From Achromobacter sp. UMC46 (GTDB taxonomy: Bacteria > Pseudomonadota > Gammaproteobacteria > Burkholderiales > Burkholderiaceae_B), in assembly GCF_014170335.1 (NCBI RefSeq), contig NZ_LZZS01000003.1:372001-436000 (forward strand): 64,000 nucleotides of DNA. The letters run 5' to 3'. A program made the translations under genes and the position numbers. This document shows positions 35,623 to 45,100 of the stretch, piece after piece. The first letter of the stretch is position 1; every line of letters starts with the position of its first letter. The notes beneath the pieces were generated by a model that worked only from the letters and a program-made list of their open reading frames with translations, did not search any database and was not told the DNA's origin.

Positions 35623-36795
35623 ATGTACGTCGACCTCCATACCCTTTACCTCCTTATCATCGGGACGCTGCTGGCCAGCGCGGGGATGATCTTCTGGGAG
35701 CTCCGGGCCCACCCGCTGCGAAGCAAGACGCTGCGCCTGCTGGGCGTCGGCTTCGCGACATTGGCGGCCGGGTGCGTGCTGATCCTGTTCCGCCGCGAAC
35801 TACCTGGGGCCTACGGCGCCGCGCTCAGCAATCTGGTCGTCCTGTCGGGCTATCTTCTGGTTTTGAATGGCGTGGCGTCCTTGCGTGGGCGCCAATACCG
35901 CGGGGCTTCCTTCGGCTTGCTGGCCGTGATGGCGCTGGTGTGGGCGGTCACGGGCGAACGATGGCTGGATATCGTCTGGGCCTATGCCAGCGCGGTGCCG
36001 ATCGCGCTGATCAGCGCCATGACGTCGCTGGAGATGTTGCGCTGCCGGTCGATGCAGGCGTTGCAGCCGCGCCGGATCATCGTGGTGGTGACGGGCATCC
36101 ATGCGCTGCTGTACGCGGGCAGGGCGTTCGTCTTGCCCTGGATGGTGGCGCAGTACGGTCAGCCGGTGCTGATGGCCGCCAGCAACATCACGATGTACGA
36201 AGGCGTGCTGTATTCGGTCATCTTGCCGATGACGCTGCTGAAGCTGATCCGCGAAGAAACCCACGGCCAGTTGTTGCAGGAATCCCAGACGGACTATCTG
36301 ACCCGGCTGGGCAACCGCAGGTGGTTTTTCGAGCAGGGCGCGCGCGTCATCGGCGCGGCCGCGCCAGGCCCCGTTGCCGTCCTGGCGTTCGACCTGGACC
36401 ACTTCAAGGTGATCAACGACCTGCATGGCCATGAAACGGGCGACAAGGTCCTGACGTCGTTCGCGGGCGTGGCCCAGGGCGCGGCAGGCCCGGGCGCGGT
36501 GCTCGCCCGGATCGGCGGAGAAGAGTTCGCGTGCCTGCTGGCGGGCGACGACGCGCGCCGCGCCCACTTGCTGGCCGAAGGCATCGTTCGGCGGTTTGCC
36601 GAGACCGTCGCGGATCCGGTCCGCGGCGTGGGGGTGCCGGCCACGGTCAGCGTCGGCCTGGCCCAGTTCGACGACGACGCCCCGGTGCTGGCTGCCGGAC
36701 TGGCCGCGGCGGACCGGGCGCTGTACCGCGCGAAGGCGCTGGGCGGCAACCGCGTCGAATTGGCGGGCCTGTCGGCCAGTTCCGCGGCCGCCTGA
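35623..36795 (+). CDS. Membrane-anchored GGDEF diguanylate cyclase
   Basis: This 390-residue protein starts at MYVDLHTLYLL. About six hydrophobic helices fill residues 1-205. A GGDEF domain follows with TDYLTRLGNRRWF, FDLDHFKVINDLHGHETGDKVL and an active-site GGEEF at 298-302, so cyclic di-GMP synthesis should be possible. No RxxD inhibitory I-site is seen just ahead of GGEEF. The sensory input of the membrane part is unknown. The start lacks a clear ribosome binding site, but earlier in-frame sequence overlaps mdtA and looks non-coding. Confidence 0.88.
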   Translation: MYVDLHTLYLLIIGTLLASAGMIFWELRAHPLRSKTLRLLGVGFATLAAGCVLILFRRELPGAYGAALSNLVVLSGYLLVLNGVASLRGRQYRGASFGLLAVMALVWAVTGERWLDIVWAYASAVPIALISAMTSLEMLRCRSMQALQPRRIIVVVTGIHALLYAGRAFVLPWMVAQYGQPVLMAASNITMYEGVLYSVILPMTLLKLIREETHGQLLQESQTDYLTRLGNRRWFFEQGARVIGAAAPGPVAVLAFDLDHFKVINDLHGHETGDKVLTSFAGVAQGAAGPGAVLARIGGEEFACLLAGDDARRAHLLAEGIVRRFAETVADPVRGVGVPATVSVGLAQFDDDAPVLAAGLAAADRALYRAKALGGNRVELAGLSASSAAA

Positions 36796-36853
36796 GCCGC
36801 CAGTCGTTATAGTGGCGGCTATTTTCAATACCCGATCAGCAAGGAGCAGGTCC

Positions 36854-37822
36854 ATGGGTGAGCATCCCCTCGAAAGTCCGCGGCAATGGTTCGAACGCCT
36901 TCAAGCAAGATTGGAGACCGAACGCGCCCGCTTGCGGCTGTGGCAGGCGCTTGAGGCGGATTACGGGCAGAAATATGCCGAAGGGTTGTCGCCGCTGGAG
37001 CAAAAGCTGCATGAACTGCGCATGAAGCTGGTGCTGTGCTTCGACCACGCGCACAAGAACATGGGGCTGTCCAAGTCGGAACGCGAATTCGTGTCCGAAC
37101 TGGTAGTGGAGTTTTCAGAAGAACTGTTGCAATTGGCCGCCAAGGGTCAATTGCCGGCGGGCTGCGACGCCGGCCGGCTCAAGACGCTATATAAAAAGCA
37201 TGGCGGATCCGACTACGACGCGGACGTGGCGGCAGAGACCGAGGATGCCAAGGTCGAGCTGGCCGATGCGCTCGGCCTGGATCTGGACGCCGATCCTGCC
37301 GCCTTGTCGCCCGCGCAGCTGCTTGCCCGCATCCAGGACCAGTACGAAGACGACGAGGCCGAGGAACTGCTGGCGCTGGCGCGGCTGGCCACCCGCACGT
37401 CCACGCCGAACGCCGTGGCGTGGCAAGCCTTGCAAGACGCCGAGCGCGCGCGTGTCGCCCAGGCCGCGCAGAACCCGGATCTTCAAGCCGTCGTGGATAC
37501 GGCTGGCGACATCGCGGATGAGCGCCTGCCGCAAGTGAACGCCGTTTTGCAGGCCCAGCTGGACGAGGCCCTGCAGCAGGGCGCCTACGCCGAAGAGGGC
37601 TTCAAGTTGCGCTACGACCTGGACCCGTTCGCGTCGTTCGACCCGGAAACGGTGATGGAAGACCTGGACGCGGATATCGTCGACATCCAGGAATACATCC
37701 GCGAACTCGAGCACGAAGTCATGCAGTTTTCGGATCAGGGCTTGCTCAAGTCCTGGATCAAGGCGATGAAACGCGAAGTCGAGGCGATCGAGCGCCGTGA
37801 AGGCCAGGGGCGCGGCGGCTGA
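36854..37822 (+). CDS. Conserved-looking acidic helical protein, unknown function
   Basis: This 322-residue protein starts at the ATG at 36854 behind a strong AAGGAG (36841-36846), and codon use matches its neighbours, so it is very likely real. There is no signal peptide or membrane helix. The N-terminal 70 residues are charged and helical (WFERLQARLETERARLRLW). The middle is acidic (YEDDEAEELLALARLA). The C-terminus, VMEDLDADIVDIQEYIRELEHEVMQF, looks like coiled coil ending in a basic helix. I do not recognise the family; remote similarity to DnaJ-associated proteins crossed my mind but I see no HPD motif. The neighbours give no functional clue. Confidence 0.75.
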   Translation: MGEHPLESPRQWFERLQARLETERARLRLWQALEADYGQKYAEGLSPLEQKLHELRMKLVLCFDHAHKNMGLSKSEREFVSELVVEFSEELLQLAAKGQLPAGCDAGRLKTLYKKHGGSDYDADVAAETEDAKVELADALGLDLDADPAALSPAQLLARIQDQYEDDEAEELLALARLATRTSTPNAVAWQALQDAERARVAQAAQNPDLQAVVDTAGDIADERLPQVNAVLQAQLDEALQQGAYAEEGFKLRYDLDPFASFDPETVMEDLDADIVDIQEYIRELEHEVMQFSDQGLLKSWIKAMKREVEAIERREGQGRGG

Positions 37823-37838
37823 GGCTTTTGGCCTGGCG

Positions 37839-39083
37839 CTACGTGCGCCGGGCCACCGGCACCACGCGCATCACGGGCGCCGCCGGCTTGGCGGCGTCGG
37901 CGCGCGGCCGGATCATCATCGGGAAGAAACGCCACAGGTATAGCCCCAGGGCCAGCACCCAGGCGGTGGTCGAGGCGTGCAGGAAACCGATCGTGGCGGC
38001 GGTGGGCAGCAGGGCGGCCAAGCGCAGCAGCGCCGCCAGGATCATCAGCGCGTAGCTGGCCACCATGCTGCGGTCGGTTTTCAACGGCCGCCCCAGATGG
38101 CCTAGCGCGGTGCGCGTGACCATGCCCAGGATCAGGACCGAAAAACCGGCCACGCCGACCACATGGGCGGGCCAGGCCGGCCGCAGGACGTAGCCGGCCA
38201 GGTGCGCGGCGCCCACCAGCAGGCCGATCCCCACCCCCAGATACCCCGCATACAAAATCCATAGCAGCGGCACGCGGCGCACGGCCCAGGGCTTCCAGGA
38301 CAGCCATTGCGCCAGTGCGATCAGACCGGTCGCCGCCAGCGCCAGCGCGGCCGCGCGCGGTGCGCCGGCGACCAGGCAGGCGATGGCGGCCACGCCCAGG
38401 GCCAGTTGCCAAAGCCCGCTGCGGGTGTGGGCCGGAATGTCCAGGCCCGGCACTGCGCGCTTGGCAAAAAAGGGCAGCACGCGGCGCGCGATCAGCAACG
38501 TCAGCACCGCCATGCACAGCAGCCCCACATTGAAGTAGCGCATCAGCGCCAGATAATCGCCCTGCACGGCGGCCCACAGATACATCGCGTTGGCGGCGGC
38601 CAGCCCCAGCAGCAGGAAGGGCACGCCGGCGTTGCGCTGGTTGCGCGTGACCCAGACAGCGCGGCCCAAGGCGGCGGCGCCCCACAGGAAAAACCCAAGA
38701 TCCGCAGCGGCGGCGATCAGGAACGCTGGTCGGCCGGGCATCAGGTAGCCCGCGCGCGCCACGATCCACAGCAGGCAGAGGCCCGCCAGCGCGTTGCCGC
38801 GCAAGGGGTTCTTGCCCGTCCAGTTGGCCCCCGCCGTCAGCAGGAAGCCCACGGCGATGGTGGCGACGAAGCCCCACAGCATCTCGTGCGCATGCCAGAA
38901 CACGCCGCCCAGCACGCCGGTGATGCGCGCGGGCGCATGCACCCACAGCCACACGGAGGCCAGCGCCCAGAAACAGCCCGCCAGATACAGCGGACGGAAT
39001 CCCATTTCGGTGAAGGCGCGCCATTGGGGGCGGGGCGGCCGGGGCGGCTGCGCGGGTTCGTCGATGGTCAGTAACGGGGGCAT
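37839..39083 (-). CDS. nnrS: NnrS family membrane protein
   Basis: This 414-residue inner-membrane protein has about twelve hydrophobic segments. RPLYLAGCFWALASVWLW, FWHAHEMLWGFVATIAVGFLLTAGANWTG and RRVLPFFAKRAVPG are typical of NnrS, a heme/copper membrane protein linked to nitric oxide tolerance in denitrifiers. The start is the ATG at 39083, giving MPPLLTIDEPAQP. It diverges from narK1, and an NsrR-type box lies just upstream, fitting induction by NO made during nitrate and nitrite reduction. Confidence 0.9.
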   Translation of the reverse strand: MPPLLTIDEPAQPPRPPRPQWRAFTEMGFRPLYLAGCFWALASVWLWVHAPARITGVLGGVFWHAHEMLWGFVATIAVGFLLTAGANWTGKNPLRGNALAGLCLLWIVARAGYLMPGRPAFLIAAAADLGFFLWGAAALGRAVWVTRNQRNAGVPFLLLGLAAANAMYLWAAVQGDYLALMRYFNVGLLCMAVLTLLIARRVLPFFAKRAVPGLDIPAHTRSGLWQLALGVAAIACLVAGAPRAAALALAATGLIALAQWLSWKPWAVRRVPLLWILYAGYLGVGIGLLVGAAHLAGYVLRPAWPAHVVGVAGFSVLILGMVTRTALGHLGRPLKTDRSMVASYALMILAALLRLAALLPTAATIGFLHASTTAWVLALGLYLWRFFPMMIRPRADAAKPAAPVMRVVPVARRT

Positions 39084-39100
39084 GGCGGTCTGCGGTTTTA

Positions 39101-39123
39101 AAGGTGTATTCAAAATGCATATT
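39101..39123 (-). promoter_or_regulatory. NsrR-type NO-responsive operator upstream of nnrS
   Basis: AAGGTGTATTC and AAATGCATATT are inverted half-sites separated by one base. They match the NsrR pattern AAGATGYATTT-N-AAATRCATCTT at about 9 of 11 positions each. The site covers the likely -10 region of nnrS (TTTAAT on the minus strand at 39126-39121), so repression relieved by NO is the expected mode. Confidence 0.65.
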
Positions 39124-39147
39124 AAACCTGGGGCGGCCTCGTCGCCA

Positions 39148-39177
39148 GCGGGTTTGTTTGATTCAGCGCAAACCCGC
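39148..39177. promoter_or_regulatory. Inverted repeat containing an FNR-like site between nnrS and narK1
   Basis: GCGGGTTTG (39148-39156) and CAAACCCGC (39169-39177) form a perfect 9-bp inverted repeat around 12 nt. Overlapping it, TTGATTCAGCGCAA (39158-39171) has one perfect FNR half-site (TTGAT) and a weaker second half. It could serve either divergent gene, or the repeat may act as a hairpin in a transcript. Confidence 0.45.
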
Positions 39178-39191
39178 CCGGGAACCCTGCG

Positions 39192-39239
39192 GTGACTAGG
39201 CACATTGGCAGGGCCGGATGGTCAGCCGGCGAATGGCGG
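39192..39239 (+). promoter_or_regulatory. narK1 upstream two-block element (shared with narG)
   Basis: GTGACTAGGCAC starts at 39192 and GGCGAATGGCGG ends at 39239. The same two blocks with almost the same spacing stand in front of narG (42016-42065). A possible -10 sequence (TAGCCT, 39257-39262) follows. The binding protein is not identified; NarL, FNR or an unknown factor are candidates, but the blocks do not match their usual consensus. Confidence 0.55.
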
Positions 39240-39297
39240 CGAAGGCGCCGGGTCCCTAGCCTAGCTGCATGTATCCGTGAGCCAAGCGAGAGTAACC

Positions 39298-40569
39298 ATG
39301 ACAGCAGCAACTTCCCCGTCCGGCAGGCCGATGCGGGTCCTGATTTCCAGCACGTTCGCCTTCACCATCTGTTTCGCGGTCTGGATGATCTTCGCGGTGC
39401 TGGGCATCCCCATCAAGGCGCAGTTGGGTCTTTCCGAAACGCAGTTCGGCCTGTTGGCCGCCATGCCCGTCCTGACCGGCTCGCTGGTGCGGGTGCCGCT
39501 GGGCATCTGGACCGACCGCTACGGCGGCCGCCCGGTGTTCTTCATCCTGATGCTGCTGGCGGTGGTGCCGATCTGGCTGCTGTCCTACGCGACCGAGTAC
39601 TGGCAGTTCCTGGTGCTGGCGCTGTTCGTCGGCCTGACGGGCGGCTCGTTCTCGGTCGGCACGCCCTATGTGGCGCGCTGGTTCCCGCGCAGTAAACAGG
39701 GCTTGGCGATGGGCGTGTTCGGCGCCGGCAACTCGGGGTCGGCCATCACCAAGTTCGTGGCCCCGGCGCTGATCGCGGCCGCCGGCGGCGCCTGGGTCAT
39801 CGTGCCCCAGGTGTACGCCGTGGCGTTGCTGGTCACCGCCGTGCTGTTCTGGATGTTCTCGGCCTCCGACCCGGCCCACCGCGTCACGCATGGCGCGACC
39901 CTGTCCGCGCAGTTCGCCATGCTGAAGGACCCGCGCGTCTGGCGCTACTGCCAGTATTACTCGGTGGTGTTCGGCGGCTATGTGGCGCTGGCGCTGTGGA
40001 TGACCAAGTACTACATCGGCGAATACGGCTTCGACATGAAGCTGGCCGCGTTGCTGGCCGCCTGCTTTTCATTGCCGGGCGGGGTGCTGCGCGCCCTGGG
40101 CGGCTGGATCTCGGACCGCCACGGCGCCTACAAGACCACGTGGTGGGTGATGTGGGTGTGCTGGGTGGCGTTCTTCCTGCTGAGCTATCCGCAAACCGAA
40201 TTCACCATCATGACGGCCAATGGCCCGCGCAGCTTCGGCATCGCGCTGGGCCCCGTCTCGTTCACCGCGCTGCTGTTCATCGTCGGCATCGCCATGGCGA
40301 TCGGCAAGGCCTCGGTCTTCAAGTTCATCTCGGATGAATTCGGCGAAAACATCGGCGCGGTGTCCGGCATCGTCGGCCTGGCGGGCGGTTTGGGGGGCTT
40401 CGTGCTGCCCATCCTGTTCGGCGTGCTGCTGGACCTGACCGGCGTGCGCTCCAGCGCGTTCATGCTGCTGTACGGCACGGTCTGCGTGTCGCTGATCTTC
40501 ATGCACTTCAGTTTCCGGCCCGAAAGCGCGGCCAGCGCTTCGGCGGCCGCCGCCAAGCAAACCGCCTGA
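39298..40569 (+). CDS. narK1: Nitrate/nitrite transporter, NarK1 type
   Basis: This 423-residue MFS carrier has about twelve hydrophobic segments. The nitrate-porter regions GSLVRVPLGIWTDRYGGRPVF and GLAMGVFGAGNSGSAITKFVAP are present, with the conserved Arg and Gly-rich nitrate signature. A second repeat, FSLPGGVLRALGGWISDRHGAYK, follows. By type it is the NarK1 form, usually a proton-coupled nitrate importer. The ATG at 39298 after GAGAG is preferred over an in-frame GTG at 39277. It is followed 36 bp later by narK2. Confidence 0.9.
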   Translation: MTAATSPSGRPMRVLISSTFAFTICFAVWMIFAVLGIPIKAQLGLSETQFGLLAAMPVLTGSLVRVPLGIWTDRYGGRPVFFILMLLAVVPIWLLSYATEYWQFLVLALFVGLTGGSFSVGTPYVARWFPRSKQGLAMGVFGAGNSGSAITKFVAPALIAAAGGAWVIVPQVYAVALLVTAVLFWMFSASDPAHRVTHGATLSAQFAMLKDPRVWRYCQYYSVVFGGYVALALWMTKYYIGEYGFDMKLAALLAACFSLPGGVLRALGGWISDRHGAYKTTWWVMWVCWVAFFLLSYPQTEFTIMTANGPRSFGIALGPVSFTALLFIVGIAMAIGKASVFKFISDEFGENIGAVSGIVGLAGGLGGFVLPILFGVLLDLTGVRSSAFMLLYGTVCVSLIFMHFSFRPESAASASAAAAKQTA

Positions 40570-40605
40570 TCCCGACCCCTCCCACCCAAGCAAAGAGCCC
40601 TCATC

Positions 40606-41991
40606 ATGTCCACTCAAGTCCTATCGCGTTGGGAGCCGGATAATCCCGGTTTCTGGAAGCAGACCGGCGCCCGCGTCGCCAACCGCAATCTCTGGATCTC
40701 CATCCCGGCGCTGATGCTGGCGTTCAGCATCTGGATGCTGTGGAGCGTGGTGGTGGTCAACCTGGACCGCGCCGGCTTCATGCTGTCGAAGAACCAGCTG
40801 TTCTGGCTGACCGCGCTGCCGGCGCTGTCGGGCGCCACCTTGCGGATCTTCTATTCCTTCCTGGTGCCGGTCTTCGGCGGCCGCAAATGGACGGCCATCT
40901 CTACGGCCTCGTTGCTGATCCCCGCGCTAGGCATGGGTTTCGCGCTGCGCGACCCGACGACGTCGTTTCCCACCTTGCTGATCCTGGCGCTGCTATGCGG
41001 CCTGGGCGGCGGCAACTTCAGTTCCAGCATGGCCAACATCAGCTTCTTCTTCCCCAAGGAAAAGAAGGGCCTGGCCACGGGCCTGAACGCCGGCATCGGC
41101 AACCTGGGCGTGTCGCTCGTGCAGTTCGTGGTGCCAGTCGTGATCTCGGTGGGCGTCTTCGGCGTGGCCGGCGGCGCGCCCCAGGAAATCACCGTCAACG
41201 GCGCGCAGCAGAACCTGTGGCTGCAGAACGCCGGTTTCATCTGGGTGATCCCCATCGCCATCGCGGCCATCGCGGCGTGGTTCGGCATGAACGACATCGC
41301 CGACGCGCGCGCCTCCTTCGCCGACCAGGCCGTGATCTTCAAGCGCAAGCACAACTGGCTGATGTGCTGGCTGTATGTGGGCACGTTCGGGTCTTTCATC
41401 GGCTTCTCGGCGGGCTTCGCCATGCTGACCAAGACGCTGTTCCCGGAGGTCAACCCCATGACCTACGCGTTCCTCGGTCCGCTGGTGGGTTCGCTGACGC
41501 GCCCGGTGGGCGGCTGGGTGTCCGACAAGCTGGGGGGCGCGCGCGTCACGCTGTTCACGTTCGCCGGCATGATCGCCGCGGTGCTGGGCGTGGTGGTGTT
41601 CCTGCCCGTGAACGGCCAGGGTGGCGACTTCAACGGCTTCCTGGCCATGTTCATCGTGCTGTTCGCCCTGACCGGCCTGGGCAACGGGTCCACCTTTCGC
41701 ATGATCCCCGTGATCTTCCTGCGCGAACGCACGCAGGCGGCGAAAGGCAAGGGCGAGGCCGGCCAGAAGCAGGCCATGAGCGAAGCGGCCAAGGAATCCG
41801 CCGCCGTGCTGGGCTTTTCCGGCGCCATCGGGGCCTACGGCGGCTTTTTCATTCCCCGCAGCTTCGGCACGTCGCTCGACATGACGGGCGGCGTCCAGGC
41901 GGCGCTGTATTGCTTCATCGGCTTCTACGCCACTTGCATGCTGATCACCTGGTGGTTCTACGCGCGCCGCAATGCGCCGGTGCCTTGCTGA
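40606..41991 (+). CDS. narK2: Nitrate/nitrite antiporter, NarK2 type
   Basis: This 461-residue MFS carrier has an N-terminus (WEPDNPGFWKQTGARVANRNLW) typical of the NarK2/NarK group, which often acts as a nitrate/nitrite antiporter. Nitrate signatures are GLGGGNFSSSMANISFFFPKEKKGLATGLNAGIGNLGVS and GPLVGSLTRPVGGWVSDKLGGAR. A cytoplasmic loop near residues 375-400 is rich in charged residues. It lies between narK1 and narGHJI and would feed the reductase and export nitrite. Confidence 0.92.
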   Translation: MSTQVLSRWEPDNPGFWKQTGARVANRNLWISIPALMLAFSIWMLWSVVVVNLDRAGFMLSKNQLFWLTALPALSGATLRIFYSFLVPVFGGRKWTAISTASLLIPALGMGFALRDPTTSFPTLLILALLCGLGGGNFSSSMANISFFFPKEKKGLATGLNAGIGNLGVSLVQFVVPVVISVGVFGVAGGAPQEITVNGAQQNLWLQNAGFIWVIPIAIAAIAAWFGMNDIADARASFADQAVIFKRKHNWLMCWLYVGTFGSFIGFSAGFAMLTKTLFPEVNPMTYAFLGPLVGSLTRPVGGWVSDKLGGARVTLFTFAGMIAAVLGVVVFLPVNGQGGDFNGFLAMFIVLFALTGLGNGSTFRMIPVIFLRERTQAAKGKGEAGQKQAMSEAAKESAAVLGFSGAIGAYGGFFIPRSFGTSLDMTGGVQAALYCFIGFYATCMLITWWFYARRNAPVPC

Positions 41992-42015
41992 GCACGCGCC
42001 GCGCGCGCAGCCGGG

Positions 42016-42065
42016 GTGACTAGTCACTCTGCCGCGCCCGGCCTGTGCCACTGGCGAATAGGCGG
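42016..42065 (+). promoter_or_regulatory. narG upstream two-block element (shared with narK1)
   Basis: The perfect palindrome GTGACTAGTCAC (42016-42027) is followed by GGCGAATAGGCGG (42053-42065). The narK1 version has the first block 36 bp ahead of the second, against 37 bp here. A reasonable -10 (TAAAGT, 42081-42086) follows. This arrangement implies a shared regulator for transport and reduction, which is not identified. Confidence 0.55.
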
Positions 42066-42114
42066 GGGACAGAGCCGCGCCTAAAGTGGTTTCAACGGCA
42101 TTGATCGCAGTACG

Positions 42115-42131
42115 CGCCGGCCAGGCCGGCG
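42115..42131 (+). other. Hairpin in the narG leader
   Basis: CGCCGG (42115-42120) and CCGGCG (42126-42131) form a perfect stem with a 5-nt loop. It sits just ahead of the narG ribosome binding site (TTGGAG, 42135-42140) and could tune translation or stabilise the transcript. Confidence 0.35.
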
Positions 42132-42147
42132 TTCTTGGAGAAACACA

Positions 42148-45100
42148 ATGAGTCACTTTCTGGACCGGCTGAAGTTCATGTCGCGGGTGAAGTCCACCTT
42201 CGCGGACGGCCACGGCGAAACGGTCAATGAAGACCGCAAGTGGGAAAACGCCTACCGCTCCCGCTGGCAGCACGACAAGGTCGTGCGTTCGACCCACGGC
42301 GTGAACTGCACGGGCTCGTGCTCGTGGAAGGTCTACGTCAAGAATGGCCTGATTACCTGGGAAACGCAGCAGACGGACTATCCGCGCACGCGTCCCGACC
42401 TGCCCAACCACGAGCCTCGCGGCTGTCCCCGAGGCGCGTCCTACAGCTGGTACGTGTATTCGGCGCAGCGGGTGAAGTACCCGATGATCCGGGGCCGCCT
42501 GATGGAAATGTGGCGCGAAGCGCGCAAGACCATGGACCCCATCGCCGCATGGGAATGGATCAGCCAGGACCCCGTGCGCGCCAAGCGCTACAAGGCCATC
42601 CGCGGCCTGGGCGGCTTCGTGCGCGCCGACTGGGATACGGCAACCGAGATCATCGCCGCCGCCAACGCGCTGACCATCAAGAAGTACGGCCCCGACCGCG
42701 TGATCGGCTTTTCGCCCATCCCGGCCATGTCGATGGTCAGCTACGCCGCCGGCGCGCGCTACCTGAGCCTGTTGGGCGGCGCCTGCCTGAGTTTTTACGA
42801 CTGGTACTGCGACCTGCCGCCCGCCAGCCCGCAGATCTGGGGCGAACAGACCGACGTGCCGGAGTCGGCCGACTGGTACAACTCAACCTACCTGATGGTG
42901 TGGGGCTCGAACGTGCCCCAGACCCGCACGCCCGACGCGCACTTCTACACCGAGGTCCGCTACAAGGGCACGAAGACGGTGGCCGTGTCCAGCGACTTTG
43001 GCGAAATGGTCAAGTTCGGCGACATCTGGCTGGCGCCCAAGCAGGGCACCGACGCCGCGCTGGCCATGGCCATGGGCCATGTAATCCTGAAGGAATTCCA
43101 CCTGTCGGCCAACCGGTCGCCGTATTTCCAGGACTACGTGCGGCGCTACACCGACATGCCGATGCTGGTCCTGCTGAAAGAGCGCGACGGCTTCTACGCG
43201 CCTGACCACTTCCTGCGCGCGTCGCATCTGGACGGCGCGTTGGGCGAGCAGAACAATCCCGACTGGAAGACCCTGGTGCTGGACGCGCACACCGGCGACC
43301 TGGTCGCGCCCAACGGCAGCATCGGTTTCCGCTGGGGCGAAGGCGCGGTCAACGGCGGGGAAAAGGTCGGCCGCTGGAACCTGGAATCCAAGGACGGCGG
43401 CAATGGCCGCGAAATCGAACCGGTGCTGAGCCTGATCGGCGGGGACAGCGACGTGGTCGGCGTGGGTTTCCCGTACTTCGGCAGCGAACACGACGAACTG
43501 CTGGTGCGCAACGTGCCGGCCCGCCGCATCCGCCTGGCCGACGGCACGGACGCGCTGGTCGCCACCGTGTATGACCTGCAGATGGCCAACTACGGGCTGG
43601 ACCGCGGCCTGGGCGGCGGCAACGTCGCCTCGTCCTTCGACGACGACGTGCCCTATACGCCCGCCTGGCAGGAAAAGCACACCGGCGTGCCGCGCGTGCA
43701 AGTGATCCAGGTGGCGCGCGAATTCGCGCAGAACGCGCACGATACCGAAGGCAAGTCGATGGTGATCGTCGGCGCCGGCCTGAACCACTGGTATCACATG
43801 GACATGATCTACCGCGGCATCATCAACATGCTGATGATGTGCGGCTGCGTCGGCAAGAGCGGCGGCGGCTGGGCTCACTATGTGGGCCAGGAGAAGCTGC
43901 GCCCGCAGTTTGGCTGGGCGCCGCTGGCGTTCGGGTCGGACTGGGTGCGCCCGCCGCGCCAGATGAACGGCACGTCCTTCTTCTATGCGCACACCAGCCA
44001 GTGGCGCCATGAAAAGCTGAACGTGCAGGAAATCCTGGGCCCCACCGCCGATCACGCCAAGTACGGCGAACTCAGCATGATCGACTTGAACGCCCGCGCC
44101 GAGCGCATGGGCTGGCTGCCGTCGGCCCCGCAGCTGCGCACCAACCCGCTGGACGTCGTGGACCAGGCTGAGGCCGCAGGCCTCGACCCCGTCGCGCATG
44201 CCGTCGAACAGTTGAAGTCCGGCGCGCTGCGCATGTCGTGCGAAGACCCGGACGATCCCGCGAACTTCCCGCGCAACATGTTCGTCTGGCGCTCCAACAT
44301 CCTGGGCTCCAGCGGCAAGGGCCACGAGTACTTCCTGAAGTACCTGCTGGGCACGCAGAATGCGGTGTTCGGCGACGAAGGCGATGCGATCAAGCCTACG
44401 GAAGTCACGTTCCAGGACGACGCGGCCGAAGGCAAGCTGGACCTGCTGACGGTGCTGGACTTCCGCATGAGCACGACCTGCCTGTATGGCGACATCGTGC
44501 TGCCGACGGCCACCTGGTACGAAAAGGACGACTTGAACACGTCCGACATGCACCCCTTCATCCACCCGCTGAGCGAAGCGGTGCAGCCCCTGTGGGAAAG
44601 CAAAACCGACTGGGAGATCTACAAGCTGCTGGCCAAGAAGTTCAGCGAGATCGGCGGCCCCTATCTGGGCAAGCGCCGCGACCTGGTGCTGACGCCCCTG
44701 ATGCACGACACCCCGGGGGAACTGGGCCAGGCCTTCGAGCCGAAGGACTGGAAGCTGGGCGAATGCGACCTGGTGCCGGGCAAGACGGCGCCGTCGATGA
44801 CGGTGGTCGAACGCGACTACAACGACATCTACCGCAAGTTCACGTCGGTCGGCCCCTTGCTGGAAAAGCTGGGCAACGGCGGCAAGGGCATCAACTGGAA
44901 CACCGAGCACGAAGTGCGCGAGCTGGCCGGCATTAATGAAAGCGTGGCCGACGCCGGCGTCAGCCAGGGCCGTCCGCGTCTGGACACCGCCATCGACGCC
45001 GCTGAAATGATCCTGACCTTCGCGCCGGAAACCAACGGCCACGTGTCGGTCAAAGCCTGGGAAGCACTGGGCAAGATCACCGGGCGCGACCACACCCATC

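Noticed and set aside
39277-39297. GTG at 39277 as the narK1 start
   Set aside because: The ATG at 39298 has better spacing from a purine-rich site, and the extra seven residues are not typical of the family.
42101-42114. TTGAT sequence in the narG leader as an FNR site
   Set aside because: Only one half-site matches; the second half is essentially random.
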